NCBI GenBank assembly: GCA_963826475.1
Contig: CAWGXC010000003.1
Location: 1,302,001 to 1,366,000, forward strand
DNA: 64,000 nucleotides
Direction of reading: 5' to 3'
Origin: RHKX01 sp963826475
GTDB lineage: Bacteria > Actinomycetota > Thermoleophilia > Solirubrobacterales > 70-9
Part shown: piece by piece, positions 32,392 through 41,654 of the stretch
Numbering within the stretch: position 1 is the stretch's first letter
Layout of the letters: each line of letters begins with the position of its first letter
Translations under genes and position numbers: made by a program
The notes under the pieces: generated by a model
Told to the model about the DNA's origin: nothing
What the model saw: only the letters and a program-made list of their open reading frames with translations
Database searches by the model: none

Positions 32392-33318
32392 TCAGACGGA
32401 CCAGTGGGCGAAGGTGCGACCGGTTTGCTCCCGCAGCCGCTGCGCGTCCTCGTGCAGGACCTCGAGCACCTCGGGGCCGAGGGCCTCGGCGACCCCGTCG
32501 GGCTTCGCAATCGGCTTGGAGAGCGGCAGGGCGACGTCGAGAGCCAACCAGAAGCGCCTCGGGAACCGCCGGCCGAAGCGAGTCCGGCTCGCCTTCTGAA
32601 TCCGCATGCCGAGTCGCGTGGCCCGCTTCTTGCGCGAGGTCGAGTGGCGGACGTCCTCGAACTTGGGGTGCTGAAAGTCCGGATCGACTCCGACGAACTC
32701 GAAGAGCCGGCGCAGCGTGGCCGTCCGGTCGTCGCGCAGGTCGCGTTGATCGATGACGAGGATCCGTTCCTCGGGGAAGTGCTTCAGGTATCGCTGCAGC
32801 TGCATGAAGTACTTGCTCCGGCTCACGTACGAGGTGTTCGGATGCAGCAGCGTTTCCCGGAGGTCGCCCTTTTCCCGTCGCTTCGCGTAGTTGTGGATCC
32901 AGTGCGCCGTGATCCGTTCGATCGGGTCGCGCACCATGAAGACCAGCCGGGCGTCAGGCACCGTGGCGGCGATCCGCTCGGGAACGCCGAGATGCTGGGG
33001 ATAGGCCGTGTAGTTGGGCGATGACTCCCCGCGGCACGTCGCCGATGGGTCGAAGTGGCGCGAGTACCACTCGAGCCCACGGGGGAGGTTGCGCTCTTCG
33101 ATGAAGTAGTTGAGCTCCTTCGGGTTCGACATCGACACCTCGGGATGCAGGCTGAGGTAGTAGTGCAGCACGCTGGTCCCGCACTTCTGCGCTCCGATCA
33201 CGATCAGATTCGGCAGGGTGGGTTCGGTCTCGCCGGTGCCGTCTCCCCGCTCGACGACGCCAGGCTCGATTGGCGCCGGAGCCTCCATGGATGCCTCCGA
33301 GCGTATCGCAGGGCGCAT
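32392..33318 (-). CDS. Sulfotransferase (NDST-like, PAPS-dependent)
   Basis: 308-residue cytoplasmic sulfotransferase moving sulfate from PAPS to a glycan or lipid hydroxyl or amine. The 5'-phosphosulfate loop is IGAQKCGTSVLHYYLSLHPE, and the 3'-phosphate site is VFMVRDPIERITAHWIHNY. It is unlike the two tandem sulfotransferases upstream in the operon and is closer to the heparan/galactosyl transferase type. It starts 2 bases after the glycosyltransferase stop. The stop codon abuts structured repeat copy A. Confidence 0.88.
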   Translation of the reverse strand: MRPAIRSEASMEAPAPIEPGVVERGDGTGETEPTLPNLIVIGAQKCGTSVLHYYLSLHPEVSMSNPKELNYFIEERNLPRGLEWYSRHFDPSATCRGESSPNYTAYPQHLGVPERIAATVPDARLVFMVRDPIERITAHWIHNYAKRREKGDLRETLLHPNTSYVSRSKYFMQLQRYLKHFPEERILVIDQRDLRDDRTATLRRLFEFVGVDPDFQHPKFEDVRHSTSRKKRATRLGMRIQKASRTRFGRRFPRRFWLALDVALPLSKPIAKPDGVAEALGPEVLEVLHEDAQRLREQTGRTFAHWSV

Positions 33319-33320
33319 GC

Positions 33321-34868
33321 TCAGGTCCGGTCCATCAGGTCGTCTGTCGCGCCGATGATCCGTGACCCGTGCAGGCCGATCGAGACCGCTTCCAGCGGCC
33401 TTCGGCCCGCGGTCAGGAGCCGTACGCGACGCCTCAGCGCTTCGACCTCGCGACCGTCGGTGGACGCGTCGGCGGCAAGGTGACGAGGCAGCAGCTCGAA
33501 GCCGACGCCGAGAGCCCGAAGCTGTGAGAACAGCAGCGAGTCGGTCAGCACGAGGACGCGATCGGGCGGGACGGCCGCCCGCGCCATCGCCGCCTTGATC
33601 CGGCTGATCAGCGCGTCGTCGGCGACCCCGAGCGCGAGGATCAGAAGTCGCGGCCGGCGACGCTCGGGGTGTCGGAGCAGATCGCGCGCTCCAAGTGCGG
33701 CGACGAGCGGCAGGGTCGGGCCCACCGCATGGGCGGACAGGCGCAGCCAGCGGTTGAGGTGGCCCCGTCTGCGTACCTCCGGCCCCCCCGCCCTTCCCGC
33801 GACCATGCGAACGACCATCGCGGCGGCACGGGCGGCACCGTTGCCGGTTGCCGCTTCGGCCATACGACTCTTGAGCTGGCGATCGACGCCCGGGTCGGCC
33901 AGCTGGCGCAGACGTTCCTCCAGGTGCTCATCGGCCGCGCCGTCGACGGCCAGGGCCACCCCCTCCGCCGCCGCCCAGGTGGAGCGGGCGCGCTGATCGT
34001 CGGTGTTCCGCTCCATCGGCACGAAGAGGCTCGGGACACCGAAGGCGAGCAGCTCGTGAAAAGCGTTGTAGCCGGCCGCTGACACCGCAATGTCGAACGC
34101 CTTGTAATAGCGGCTCATCGGGAAGGTGGGGCTGAGGTGGATGACTTCCGCGGGAACCTCGATCCCGGCGGCGATGCTCGACTGAAGCGTCGCGACCTGC
34201 AGGTCGGGGACGCCGACGAGCGCCCGCAGCGTGCGGGCGACGGCACGGTTTACCTCGCCCCCCTGCCCGAGCGCCACGAGCGCGGTCCGCTTGGCCGGGT
34301 CGAGGCCGAGCGCCGAGGCGGCCGAGTCGCGGTCCAGCAGCTCGGAACGGTCGAGGAAGACGATCGGGTCAACGCACAGCGCGTGGCCGCGCTCCGCGAC
34401 CGTCGGACCTCGATCGGCGCTCGCGGCCAGTTCGCCGGGCTCGAGCACGGCGTCGAAGGCACCGCTTCGCTGCAGCGCGGCGCGACTCGAGTCGGCCCGC
34501 CACATCGGGCGCCGGCACCAGATGGACGGCGGCGCCCCGCGGGCGCTGAGCACATGGGTCAGCGCTCGATATGGATGGACTCCGTCGAACACGATCAGGT
34601 CCGGCGAGAGCTCGCCGACGATCTCGGCGAACACGTTGCGCAGCCGCAGGTTCCAGGCACGGTCGGTGCCGGAGCCGGGGCGCCGGTAGGAGGAGAGATA
34701 GGCGACCTCGAACCCACTGGCGGCGACCACGGGCGCGGCCTGCGAGAGCGTGAATATCCTCGCCTCGTAATCGTCGGGAAGTCGCCTCGCGATCGACATC
34801 GCCCGGTTGAGATGGCCGAGTCCCGTGCCGTTGCTGGTCGCGAACAACACGCGATGGGCAACCGCCAC
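33321..34868 (-). CDS. Glycosyltransferase, MGT/GT28-like, with extra C-terminal domain
   Basis: 515 residues. The first 370 form a GT-B glycosyltransferase: SNGTGLGHLNRAMSIARRL at the N-terminus, and the nucleotide-sugar site DIAVSAAGYNAFHELLAFGV and PSLFVPMERNTDDQRA, as in MurG-like and macrolide glycosyltransferases. The last 140 residues (LLILALGVADDALISRIKAA and a possible second nucleotide-like fold) are not recognised. The GTG start shares one base with the upstream TAG. In an operon with three sulfotransferases it probably builds the acceptor that is sulfated. Confidence 0.8.
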   Translation of the reverse strand: MAVAHRVLFATSNGTGLGHLNRAMSIARRLPDDYEARIFTLSQAAPVVAASGFEVAYLSSYRRPGSGTDRAWNLRLRNVFAEIVGELSPDLIVFDGVHPYRALTHVLSARGAPPSIWCRRPMWRADSSRAALQRSGAFDAVLEPGELAASADRGPTVAERGHALCVDPIVFLDRSELLDRDSAASALGLDPAKRTALVALGQGGEVNRAVARTLRALVGVPDLQVATLQSSIAAGIEVPAEVIHLSPTFPMSRYYKAFDIAVSAAGYNAFHELLAFGVPSLFVPMERNTDDQRARSTWAAAEGVALAVDGAADEHLEERLRQLADPGVDRQLKSRMAEAATGNGAARAAAMVVRMVAGRAGGPEVRRRGHLNRWLRLSAHAVGPTLPLVAALGARDLLRHPERRRPRLLILALGVADDALISRIKAAMARAAVPPDRVLVLTDSLLFSQLRALGVGFELLPRHLAADASTDGREVEALRRRVRLLTAGRRPLEAVSIGLHGSRIIGATDDLMDRT

Positions 34869-35830
34869 TATCCGGCCCTCGCGGCCTCGCGCTCGAGCGC
34901 GGCCCTCAGATCGGGGGCGGCGTGGTTGCCTTCTCGCTCGAGCGCCCCGATCGTGCGTTCATAGCGCCGCTGTACGAGGATCCGACCGGCAGGCCCCAGC
35001 TGCTCCCGCCAGCGGCCCACGTGGGCCTGGGTCGGGGTCATCTCGCGCTCGAAGAACTCCCTCATCGCGGGTTCGTCCTCGATCCCGAGAAAGCTCAACA
35101 AGCCTCCGTAGGTGCTCTCCCGGTCCGACCCGACGAGTTGATCGAGCATGACGACGCGGAATCGATCCGAGGGAATCGAGTAGTCGGCTCCGTCCTCGGT
35201 TCCGCGGACGCCGGCCTCGATCGCCCGCAGGCGATCGGCCCACCAGCCGATTCCGGCGCCGACTGACCGCGGCCCCCACGTCTTGGTCGTCACCGACGAC
35301 GCGGAGTCGCGGCCGTCCCGAAGCGCGTGGATGATCCGCGCCTCCGGAAAGAGCCGCCGGATCGTCTGGGACTCGCGGACGTTGTGGGAGGACATCTCGA
35401 CCAGCCCGGGCTTCTCGCGCCGCGCCGCGAGCGGCCAGAGGAGGTCGAGATAGAGACCTCGGCAAGCGTCGATGGGGTCGTTGACGAAGGCCCCCTCGAA
35501 CCGTGCCACCGCCCGGTCGAACTCAGCCTGCCGCAACAAGTTGTAGAGCCCCCGGGGCTGGCCGTCCACCCGAACCCGATGCCACCAGAAGCCCCGCAGC
35601 TTCTCGATGTAGCCGTGGAGGGTTATCCGGCCTTCGAGCAGGTCAGGCATCCCCCGTTTGTTGCAGTGAAAGCGGGCTTCGATCGGAACGTCGGCGAAGT
35701 GGCTGTGGCGGCCGAGCAGCTGCGCGAGCGCGTGGGTGCCGGAGCGGCCGGTGCCGCCGATGAAGACCAGGCCCGACCCGTCGGCGTTCGCCCGGGTCCC
35801 TGCGCCGGGCGCGGAATCGTCCAGGCTCAC
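34868..35830 (-). CDS. Sulfotransferase, tandem paralogue 2
   Basis: 320-residue PAPS sulfotransferase with FIGGTGRSGTHALAQLLGRH (phosphosulfate loop), VPIEARFHCNKRGMPDLLEG and the 3'-phosphate-binding IIHALRDGRDSASSV. Motif order and spacing match the upstream gene (35827-36783), so the pair arose by tandem duplication. The GTG start overlaps the upstream stop as GTGA. The acceptor is unknown. Confidence 0.87.
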   Translation of the reverse strand: MSLDDSAPGAGTRANADGSGLVFIGGTGRSGTHALAQLLGRHSHFADVPIEARFHCNKRGMPDLLEGRITLHGYIEKLRGFWWHRVRVDGQPRGLYNLLRQAEFDRAVARFEGAFVNDPIDACRGLYLDLLWPLAARREKPGLVEMSSHNVRESQTIRRLFPEARIIHALRDGRDSASSVTTKTWGPRSVGAGIGWWADRLRAIEAGVRGTEDGADYSIPSDRFRVVMLDQLVGSDRESTYGGLLSFLGIEDEPAMREFFEREMTPTQAHVGRWREQLGPAGRILVQRRYERTIGALEREGNHAAPDLRAALEREAARAG

Positions 35831-36783
35831 GCCGGCCGACGCGAGTAGGCCCGCCGAAGCTCGGCGGCGCAGTGGAAGCCCTCGCGCTCCAGCCGCTCGA
35901 GGGTCTTCTCGTAATCACCTTCGAGCGCGGCCTGAGCCTGCGGCGAGAGGCCCTCGCGCCACCGCTCCTTGTGAGCGGCGGAGGCGCTCATCTCCTCGTC
36001 GAAGAACTGACGCATCGGGGGCTCGTCCTCGAGCTCCAGGAAGGTGAGCAAACGGCCGTAGTTGCCCTCGCGATCCCCGGCGACCAGCTCGTCGAGGCTG
36101 ATCGTCAGCAGCTTTTCATCCGGCATCTCGCGGACGCCCGCCTCGATCCGGCGCAGCCTGCCCTCCCACCAGCGCAGCCCCTCGGAGCCGTCTCTGGGAT
36201 GGCTCCGCTTTTGTCGCTTCGAGACCTTCGACGAGCCGGCATCACGCCCATCGCGGACGGTATGGATCAGCCGTGCTTCCGGGAAGAGCCGCAGCAGGGT
36301 GGGACCCTCGGCGATGGTGAAGCAGCTCATCTCGATCAGGCCGGGGCTGCCCTCGGCTGCCGCGATCGGCCAGAGCAGGTCCAGAAAGAGGTTGCGTGCT
36401 GCGAGCTCCAGGTCGGCGGGGTGCGTCCGCTCGAACTCCGCGATCGCGGCCTCGAAACGATCCTTCTCGACGACCTTGTGCAGACCGCGAACCTTGCGCC
36501 CGAAGGCGAGCCTGCGGGCCAGGACCGGAGCGACCTCGCCGGCCCGGATGCGGCGCCACCAGAAGCGGCGGAGCTTGCGCAGGAACTGATCGGGGGTCGC
36601 CTCGCCGGAGAGGAGATCGGGAAAGCCCTGAGGGTTGACGTGGAATCGGGCCTCGATCGGCACCCGGGAATAGCGTGAGTGGTTCGCGAGCAGCTGGGAG
36701 ATCACGTGGGTGCCCGAGCGGCCGGTGCCGCCGACGAAGACCAGCTCAGGATTCGCCGGGCGCTCCGCCGCAAGGTCGTTCAT
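35827..36783 (-). CDS. Sulfotransferase, tandem paralogue 1
   Basis: 318-residue PAPS sulfotransferase, first gene of the sulfation operon. Motifs: FVGGTGRSGTHVISQLLANH, VPIEARFHVNPQGFPDLLSG, and LIHTVRDGRDAGSSK for 3'-phosphate binding. It is paralogous to the next gene. The ATG at 36783 is preceded by a 200-bp gap containing a nested inverted repeat (36817-36888) that would lie in its mRNA leader. Confidence 0.87.
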   Translation of the reverse strand: MNDLAAERPANPELVFVGGTGRSGTHVISQLLANHSRYSRVPIEARFHVNPQGFPDLLSGEATPDQFLRKLRRFWWRRIRAGEVAPVLARRLAFGRKVRGLHKVVEKDRFEAAIAEFERTHPADLELAARNLFLDLLWPIAAAEGSPGLIEMSCFTIAEGPTLLRLFPEARLIHTVRDGRDAGSSKVSKRQKRSHPRDGSEGLRWWEGRLRRIEAGVREMPDEKLLTISLDELVAGDREGNYGRLLTFLELEDEPPMRQFFDEEMSASAAHKERWREGLSPQAQAALEGDYEKTLERLEREGFHCAAELRRAYSRRPA

Positions 36784-36816
36784 CGGTCAGCCCTTCCCGC
36801 TCCGGCGCACGGAGGC

Positions 36817-36888
36817 GATGCCGGCTCGTCTGAGTCGGATCCGGCTGCGCGGTCAGGCGCAGCCTCGGTGTCGAGTCCGGTCGGCATC
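36817..36888 (-). promoter_or_regulatory. Nested inverted repeat in the leader of the sulfotransferase operon
   Basis: An outer pair GATGCCG/CGGCATC (36817-36823 with 36882-36888) encloses a perfect 8-bp hairpin GGCTGCGC/GCGCAGCC (36843-36850 with 36857-36864). It ends about 34 bases before the operon's ATG and could act as a structured 5' leader or as a terminator of upstream ftsB transcription. Confidence 0.4.
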
Positions 36889-36983
36889 GGTGCTGAAGAG
36901 AACGCGGGGTGCGCGTCGTGCCCGTGACGATCCTCGCCCCGGGCCGGCAAAGGTTAGAGGACCCTAGGCGGGACGTCCGATTG

Positions 36984-37328
36984 CTACTTCAGACCGTCGA
37001 TCACGTAGGCCTGCTCCCCGGGGGCGACCATGCCCAGCTTGCGCGCTTCCGCGATCGCTGCGGCGGGCTTGTCGAGCTCGCGGACCTGACGCTCCAGGCG
37101 GCCGTTGTCCTGCTTCAGCTCGGCGAGGCGCGACTCGGCGGCCCTCGATTGACGCCAGCTGTCGAAGACGTGCAGGGTCGGGCTGATGTAGGAGATCAGC
37201 ACCGCGAACAGCACCAGTAGCAGCACGACCCGACCAAAGCGGTCCCAGCGAATTCGCGATGCTCGCGCGCCGCCGGCAGCACGAGGAACCACGCGCGGGC
37301 GGTAGCGAGGCTGAGCGGCGGCGGCCAT
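36984..37328 (-). CDS. ftsB: Septum formation initiator FtsB/DivIC
   Basis: 114-residue bitopic division protein. A basic cytoplasmic N-terminus (PRYRPRVVPRAAGG), one membrane span (VVLLLVLFAVLISYI) and a coiled coil (ESRLAELKQDNGRLERQVRE) with a conserved tail (AEARKLGMVAPGEQAYVI) match FtsB of the FtsQLB divisome complex. The ATG at 37328 fits; the longer open frame upstream would overlap the divergent acyltransferase. Location next to eno and mazG is typical of actinobacteria. Confidence 0.9.
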   Translation of the reverse strand: MAAAAQPRYRPRVVPRAAGGARASRIRWDRFGRVVLLLVLFAVLISYISPTLHVFDSWRQSRAAESRLAELKQDNGRLERQVRELDKPAAAIAEARKLGMVAPGEQAYVIDGLK

Positions 37329-37424
37329 TGCAGCTCGCTTTCCGCGTGCGAGGACGGTTCCCTGCCTACGGTCGAGGACTTGCCGAGCGCCGCCGGACAA
37401 CGGCACGTCTAGGCTGGAAAGCCG

Positions 37425-38159
37425 ATGCAGGCTGAAAAACGCAAGGGCCGCGACGGCGAGGCACTGCCACCGCAGGTCTATCGCGACGAGCGCCCCGCCG
37501 AGTCGATGGTGGCGGCCCACGAGTGGGCGCGCACGCACGAGCCCGGGTGGACCTACCCCGCCGTCCGGGTGGTGATGTCGCCCCCCGCCCTACTCCTGTA
37601 CCGCTGTCGCGCGCACGGGCTCGGCAACGTCCCCGCCGGCGGGGCGATGATCCTGGCGCCCAACCACTTCTCAAACCTCGACCACTTCTTCGTCGGCGTC
37701 CGCCTGCGCCGCCAGATCCGCTTCATGACCAAGTCCCAGTTCTTCGGCGCCAACCCAGCACTCGACTATCTCTTCCGGGTGTCCGGCCACTTCCCCGTGC
37801 GACGGGGCCACGACGACGAGGAGGCGTTCGTCACCGCCAACTCCATCCTGCAGCGCTCCGGCTGCGTCGGCATTTACGCCGAGGGGGGCCGTTCGCGCAC
37901 CGGGGGCCTCGGGGAGCCTCGGCGCGGCGTCGGCCGCCTCGCCCTCGAGTCCGGTGCTCCCGTCGTTCCCGTCGCCATCCACGGCTCGAGCGGCGCCCAC
38001 GATTGGAAGCGCCTCCGTTTCCCGAGGGTCAGCGTCAGCTACGGCGAGCCGCTCAGCTTCGCGGTCGAGCCCGAGCCCTCGCGCGAGCGGCAGCAGGAGG
38101 CGGCGGAGGAGATCTTCGATCGGGTGCGGGGGTTGTACGAGGAGTTGGCGGGGGCTTAG
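37425..38159 (+). CDS. 1-acyl-sn-glycerol-3-phosphate acyltransferase (PlsC-like)
   Basis: 244-residue membrane-associated acyltransferase of phospholipid synthesis. The catalytic HX4D is in APNHFSNLDHFFVG, the substrate motif in YAEGGRSRTGG, and a PVVPVAIHG segment follows. There is a rather long N-terminal part before the first hydrophobic region. The gene interrupts the minus-strand eno-ftsB order, pointing the other way, which suggests a later insertion. Confidence 0.9.
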   Translation: MQAEKRKGRDGEALPPQVYRDERPAESMVAAHEWARTHEPGWTYPAVRVVMSPPALLLYRCRAHGLGNVPAGGAMILAPNHFSNLDHFFVGVRLRRQIRFMTKSQFFGANPALDYLFRVSGHFPVRRGHDDEEAFVTANSILQRSGCVGIYAEGGRSRTGGLGEPRRGVGRLALESGAPVVPVAIHGSSGAHDWKRLRFPRVSVSYGEPLSFAVEPEPSRERQQEAAEEIFDRVRGLYEELAGA

Positions 38160-38182
38160 GCCGCCAGGCCAATCCGCAGCGA

Positions 38183-39477
<1,295 letters not shown>

Positions 39478-39481
<4 letters not shown>

Positions 39482-40209
39482 TCGACGGCGCAGTCTCTCA
39501 TGCCATTCGCGGCCTTGCGGAGTGCCAGCTCCGGATCGACCCGGGCGATCCTGGCGACGTCGACGACGGCGAGCAGGAGCTCGCCCACGGCCTGCTCGGC
39601 GGCATCTCGCCCTTCGCCCCTCTCGGCGTCGTCCAGCGGAGCCCTCCGCAGCCCGGGCAGGGCGGCGTCGGCGCGTCCGAGCGCGCTCTGGAGATCATCC
39701 GAGGGGCCCGCGAGCCCGGCCGATCGCGCCCTGCGCAGCAGCTTTCGCGCGTACAGCAGGCCGGGCAGGTTCTCGGGAACATCGGAGAACGGATCGTCTG
39801 CCTGCCGGCCTTCCTGCTCCCGTTTGATCCGGTCCCAGTTGACCAGGACCTCCCCCGCATCCTTCGCCTCCGCATCGCCGAAGACGTGCGGGTGGCGCCG
39901 GATCAGCTTCTCGGTCGTGCCGCTTGCGACGGCGGCGAGATCGCCGGCGCCGCGCTCCTCGAGCAGCAGGGAGAGGAAGTGGACCTGGAAGAGGACGTCG
40001 CCGAGCTCGTCGAGGAGCTTGGCATCGTCGCCGGAGTCCGCGGCATCGGCGAGCTCGTACGCCTCCTCGACCGTGTGAGGAACGATCGAGCGCTCATCCT
40101 GGGCGCGGTCCCAGGGGCAGTCGCGGCGGAGCCGGCGGGTGATCGCATCGAGGCGTGCGACCGCGGCGGCACCGTCGGCGGCCCGGGCACCGTCCCCCTC
40201 CGCGGTCAC
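39478..40209 (-). CDS. mazG: Nucleoside triphosphate pyrophosphohydrolase MazG
   Basis: 243-residue all-alpha NTP pyrophosphatase that hydrolyses NTPs to NMPs, a house-cleaning enzyme. The metal-binding helices are clear: HTVEEAYELADA, KLLDELGDVLFQVHFLSLLL, and the RRHPHVFGDAEA motif, followed by NWDRIKREQEGR. Translationally coupled to eno downstream and 7 bases after the foldase gene. Confidence 0.93.
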
Positions 40210-40216
40210 CGGACCG

Positions 40217-41602
40217 CTACGGGGTGGGAGCCGCGCCGCTGGGAGCCGCGGAGGGCGTCGCTCCCGGCTGCGCGGCGGCGGCTGCGGCGGCTGCGGCTGC
40301 CGGATCGGTCGCGCCGCTCGTGGGCTGACCGTCGGGGCCGACCGGCACGGCCCCGGGCGGCAAGGTGCCTGCGGTCGCGGCCGGCGAGGGGACGCCGTGG
40401 GGAGCCTGTGGAAGACCTTGCTGGGCGGTCCCGTCGAGCGGGATGGTCGCCGTGCCGGGCTCGATCGGCTTCGTCGCGGTGACCGGCGGGGCCACGGGCT
40501 GTCCGGCGACGGGCGCGGCGACGGGTGCCACGTAGTTCTCGCAGAGCTCGATCACGTCAGCGGGCGCACACGTCGTCCGCGCGGTCCACTTGTCGACGAA
40601 GTCGTTGCGGAACTCGTTGCCGCGCTGCTGTTGGGCGTTGGACACGAGCTGCTGGCGGATCGCCGTCTTCGTCGCGGCATCGAGCGGCTGGGTGCCGGCG
40701 TCGGTGATGGAGGTGACCTGGATCAAGTAGTAGCCGCGATCGGTCTTGAAGGGTCCGACGAGATCGTCCTTGGCAGCGGAGAAGACCTGATCGTCGAGCT
40801 GCGGATCGCCGGCGCCCTCGGTGAGGCCCTGGAGCAGGCCGCCGCGATCCTTGGACGCCTGATCCTGGGAGAACTTCGCCGCGACCTTCTTCCAGCTCGC
40901 ATCGGAGTCGTCGGCCTCGAGGGCCTTCTTGGCCTCATTGACCTTCGCCTCCGAGCTGTTGAGGATCACCCTCGCATCCCGGCTCGCGGTGAGCGCGAAC
41001 GAGTCGGGGTTGGCGTCGTAGAAGGATTGGACGGCGTCGTCGTCGACGCCGTAGATCGAGGCCAGCTCCTCATCGGTGTACGCGGGCGCCGAGGGATCGG
41101 CATTGGCGGGGACGATCTTCTTCGCGAGCGCGTCCTGGACGAGCTGCAGCCGGAGCTGCTCCTTGACCTGGTCCTCGGTCAGATCGGAGCTCTTCAGGTA
41201 CTGCTGGTACTCCTTCTCGCTCTTGAAGCTCTGCTTCTTCTTCGCCGCGAGGTCGGCGTCAACGTCCTCGGAGCTGATCGTGATGCCGCGCTCCTTCGCC
41301 TCCTGGTCGACCCAGATCGGGAACAGGACGCTCTGCATCGCCTGGCTCAGGAGGCTCTGATACTGCGGATCGTCGGTGGCCGGGACGTCCTTGAGGCCGG
41401 CTTGCGTCGCCGCCTGCTTGAGGGCGGTGTCGAGTTGATCCTGCGTGACGGTGCCATCGTCGACGCCGTCGACGATCGCCACGTCACCTGAGGGAACGCT
41501 CGGATGACCGAGCCCGCTGCTGACGCCGACGACGACCAGCATCACGACGAGGACGAGGCCCAGAACCGCCGCGATGCGGCGCTTCGTGGTTTTTGAGGTC
41601 AC
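40217..41602 (-). CDS. Peptidyl-prolyl isomerase / SurA-like foldase with Pro/Ala-rich tail
   Basis: About 461 residues. An N-terminal membrane anchor (AAVLGLVLVVMLVVVGVSS) is followed by a SurA-type helical domain (about 30-220) and a PpiC parvulin domain (about 225-325: GGLLQGLTEGAGDP, GPFKTDRGYYLIQVTSI). The last 110 residues are a Pro/Ala/Gly-rich low-complexity tail. It probably assists folding of exported proteins on the outer face of the membrane. GTG at 41602 is chosen; the frame is open upstream but not conserved. Confidence 0.85.
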   Translation of the reverse strand: MTSKTTKRRIAAVLGLVLVVMLVVVGVSSGLGHPSVPSGDVAIVDGVDDGTVTQDQLDTALKQAATQAGLKDVPATDDPQYQSLLSQAMQSVLFPIWVDQEAKERGITISSEDVDADLAAKKKQSFKSEKEYQQYLKSSDLTEDQVKEQLRLQLVQDALAKKIVPANADPSAPAYTDEELASIYGVDDDAVQSFYDANPDSFALTASRDARVILNSSEAKVNEAKKALEADDSDASWKKVAAKFSQDQASKDRGGLLQGLTEGAGDPQLDDQVFSAAKDDLVGPFKTDRGYYLIQVTSITDAGTQPLDAATKTAIRQQLVSNAQQQRGNEFRNDFVDKWTARTTCAPADVIELCENYVAPVAAPVAGQPVAPPVTATKPIEPGTATIPLDGTAQQGLPQAPHGVPSPAATAGTLPPGAVPVGPDGQPTSGATDPAAAAAAAAAAQPGATPSAAPSGAAPTP

Positions 41603-41654
41603 GCGCACGGGCCGGAACGATAGCGGGGGAGCGACGCGTCCTGGCCGGTAGCGC

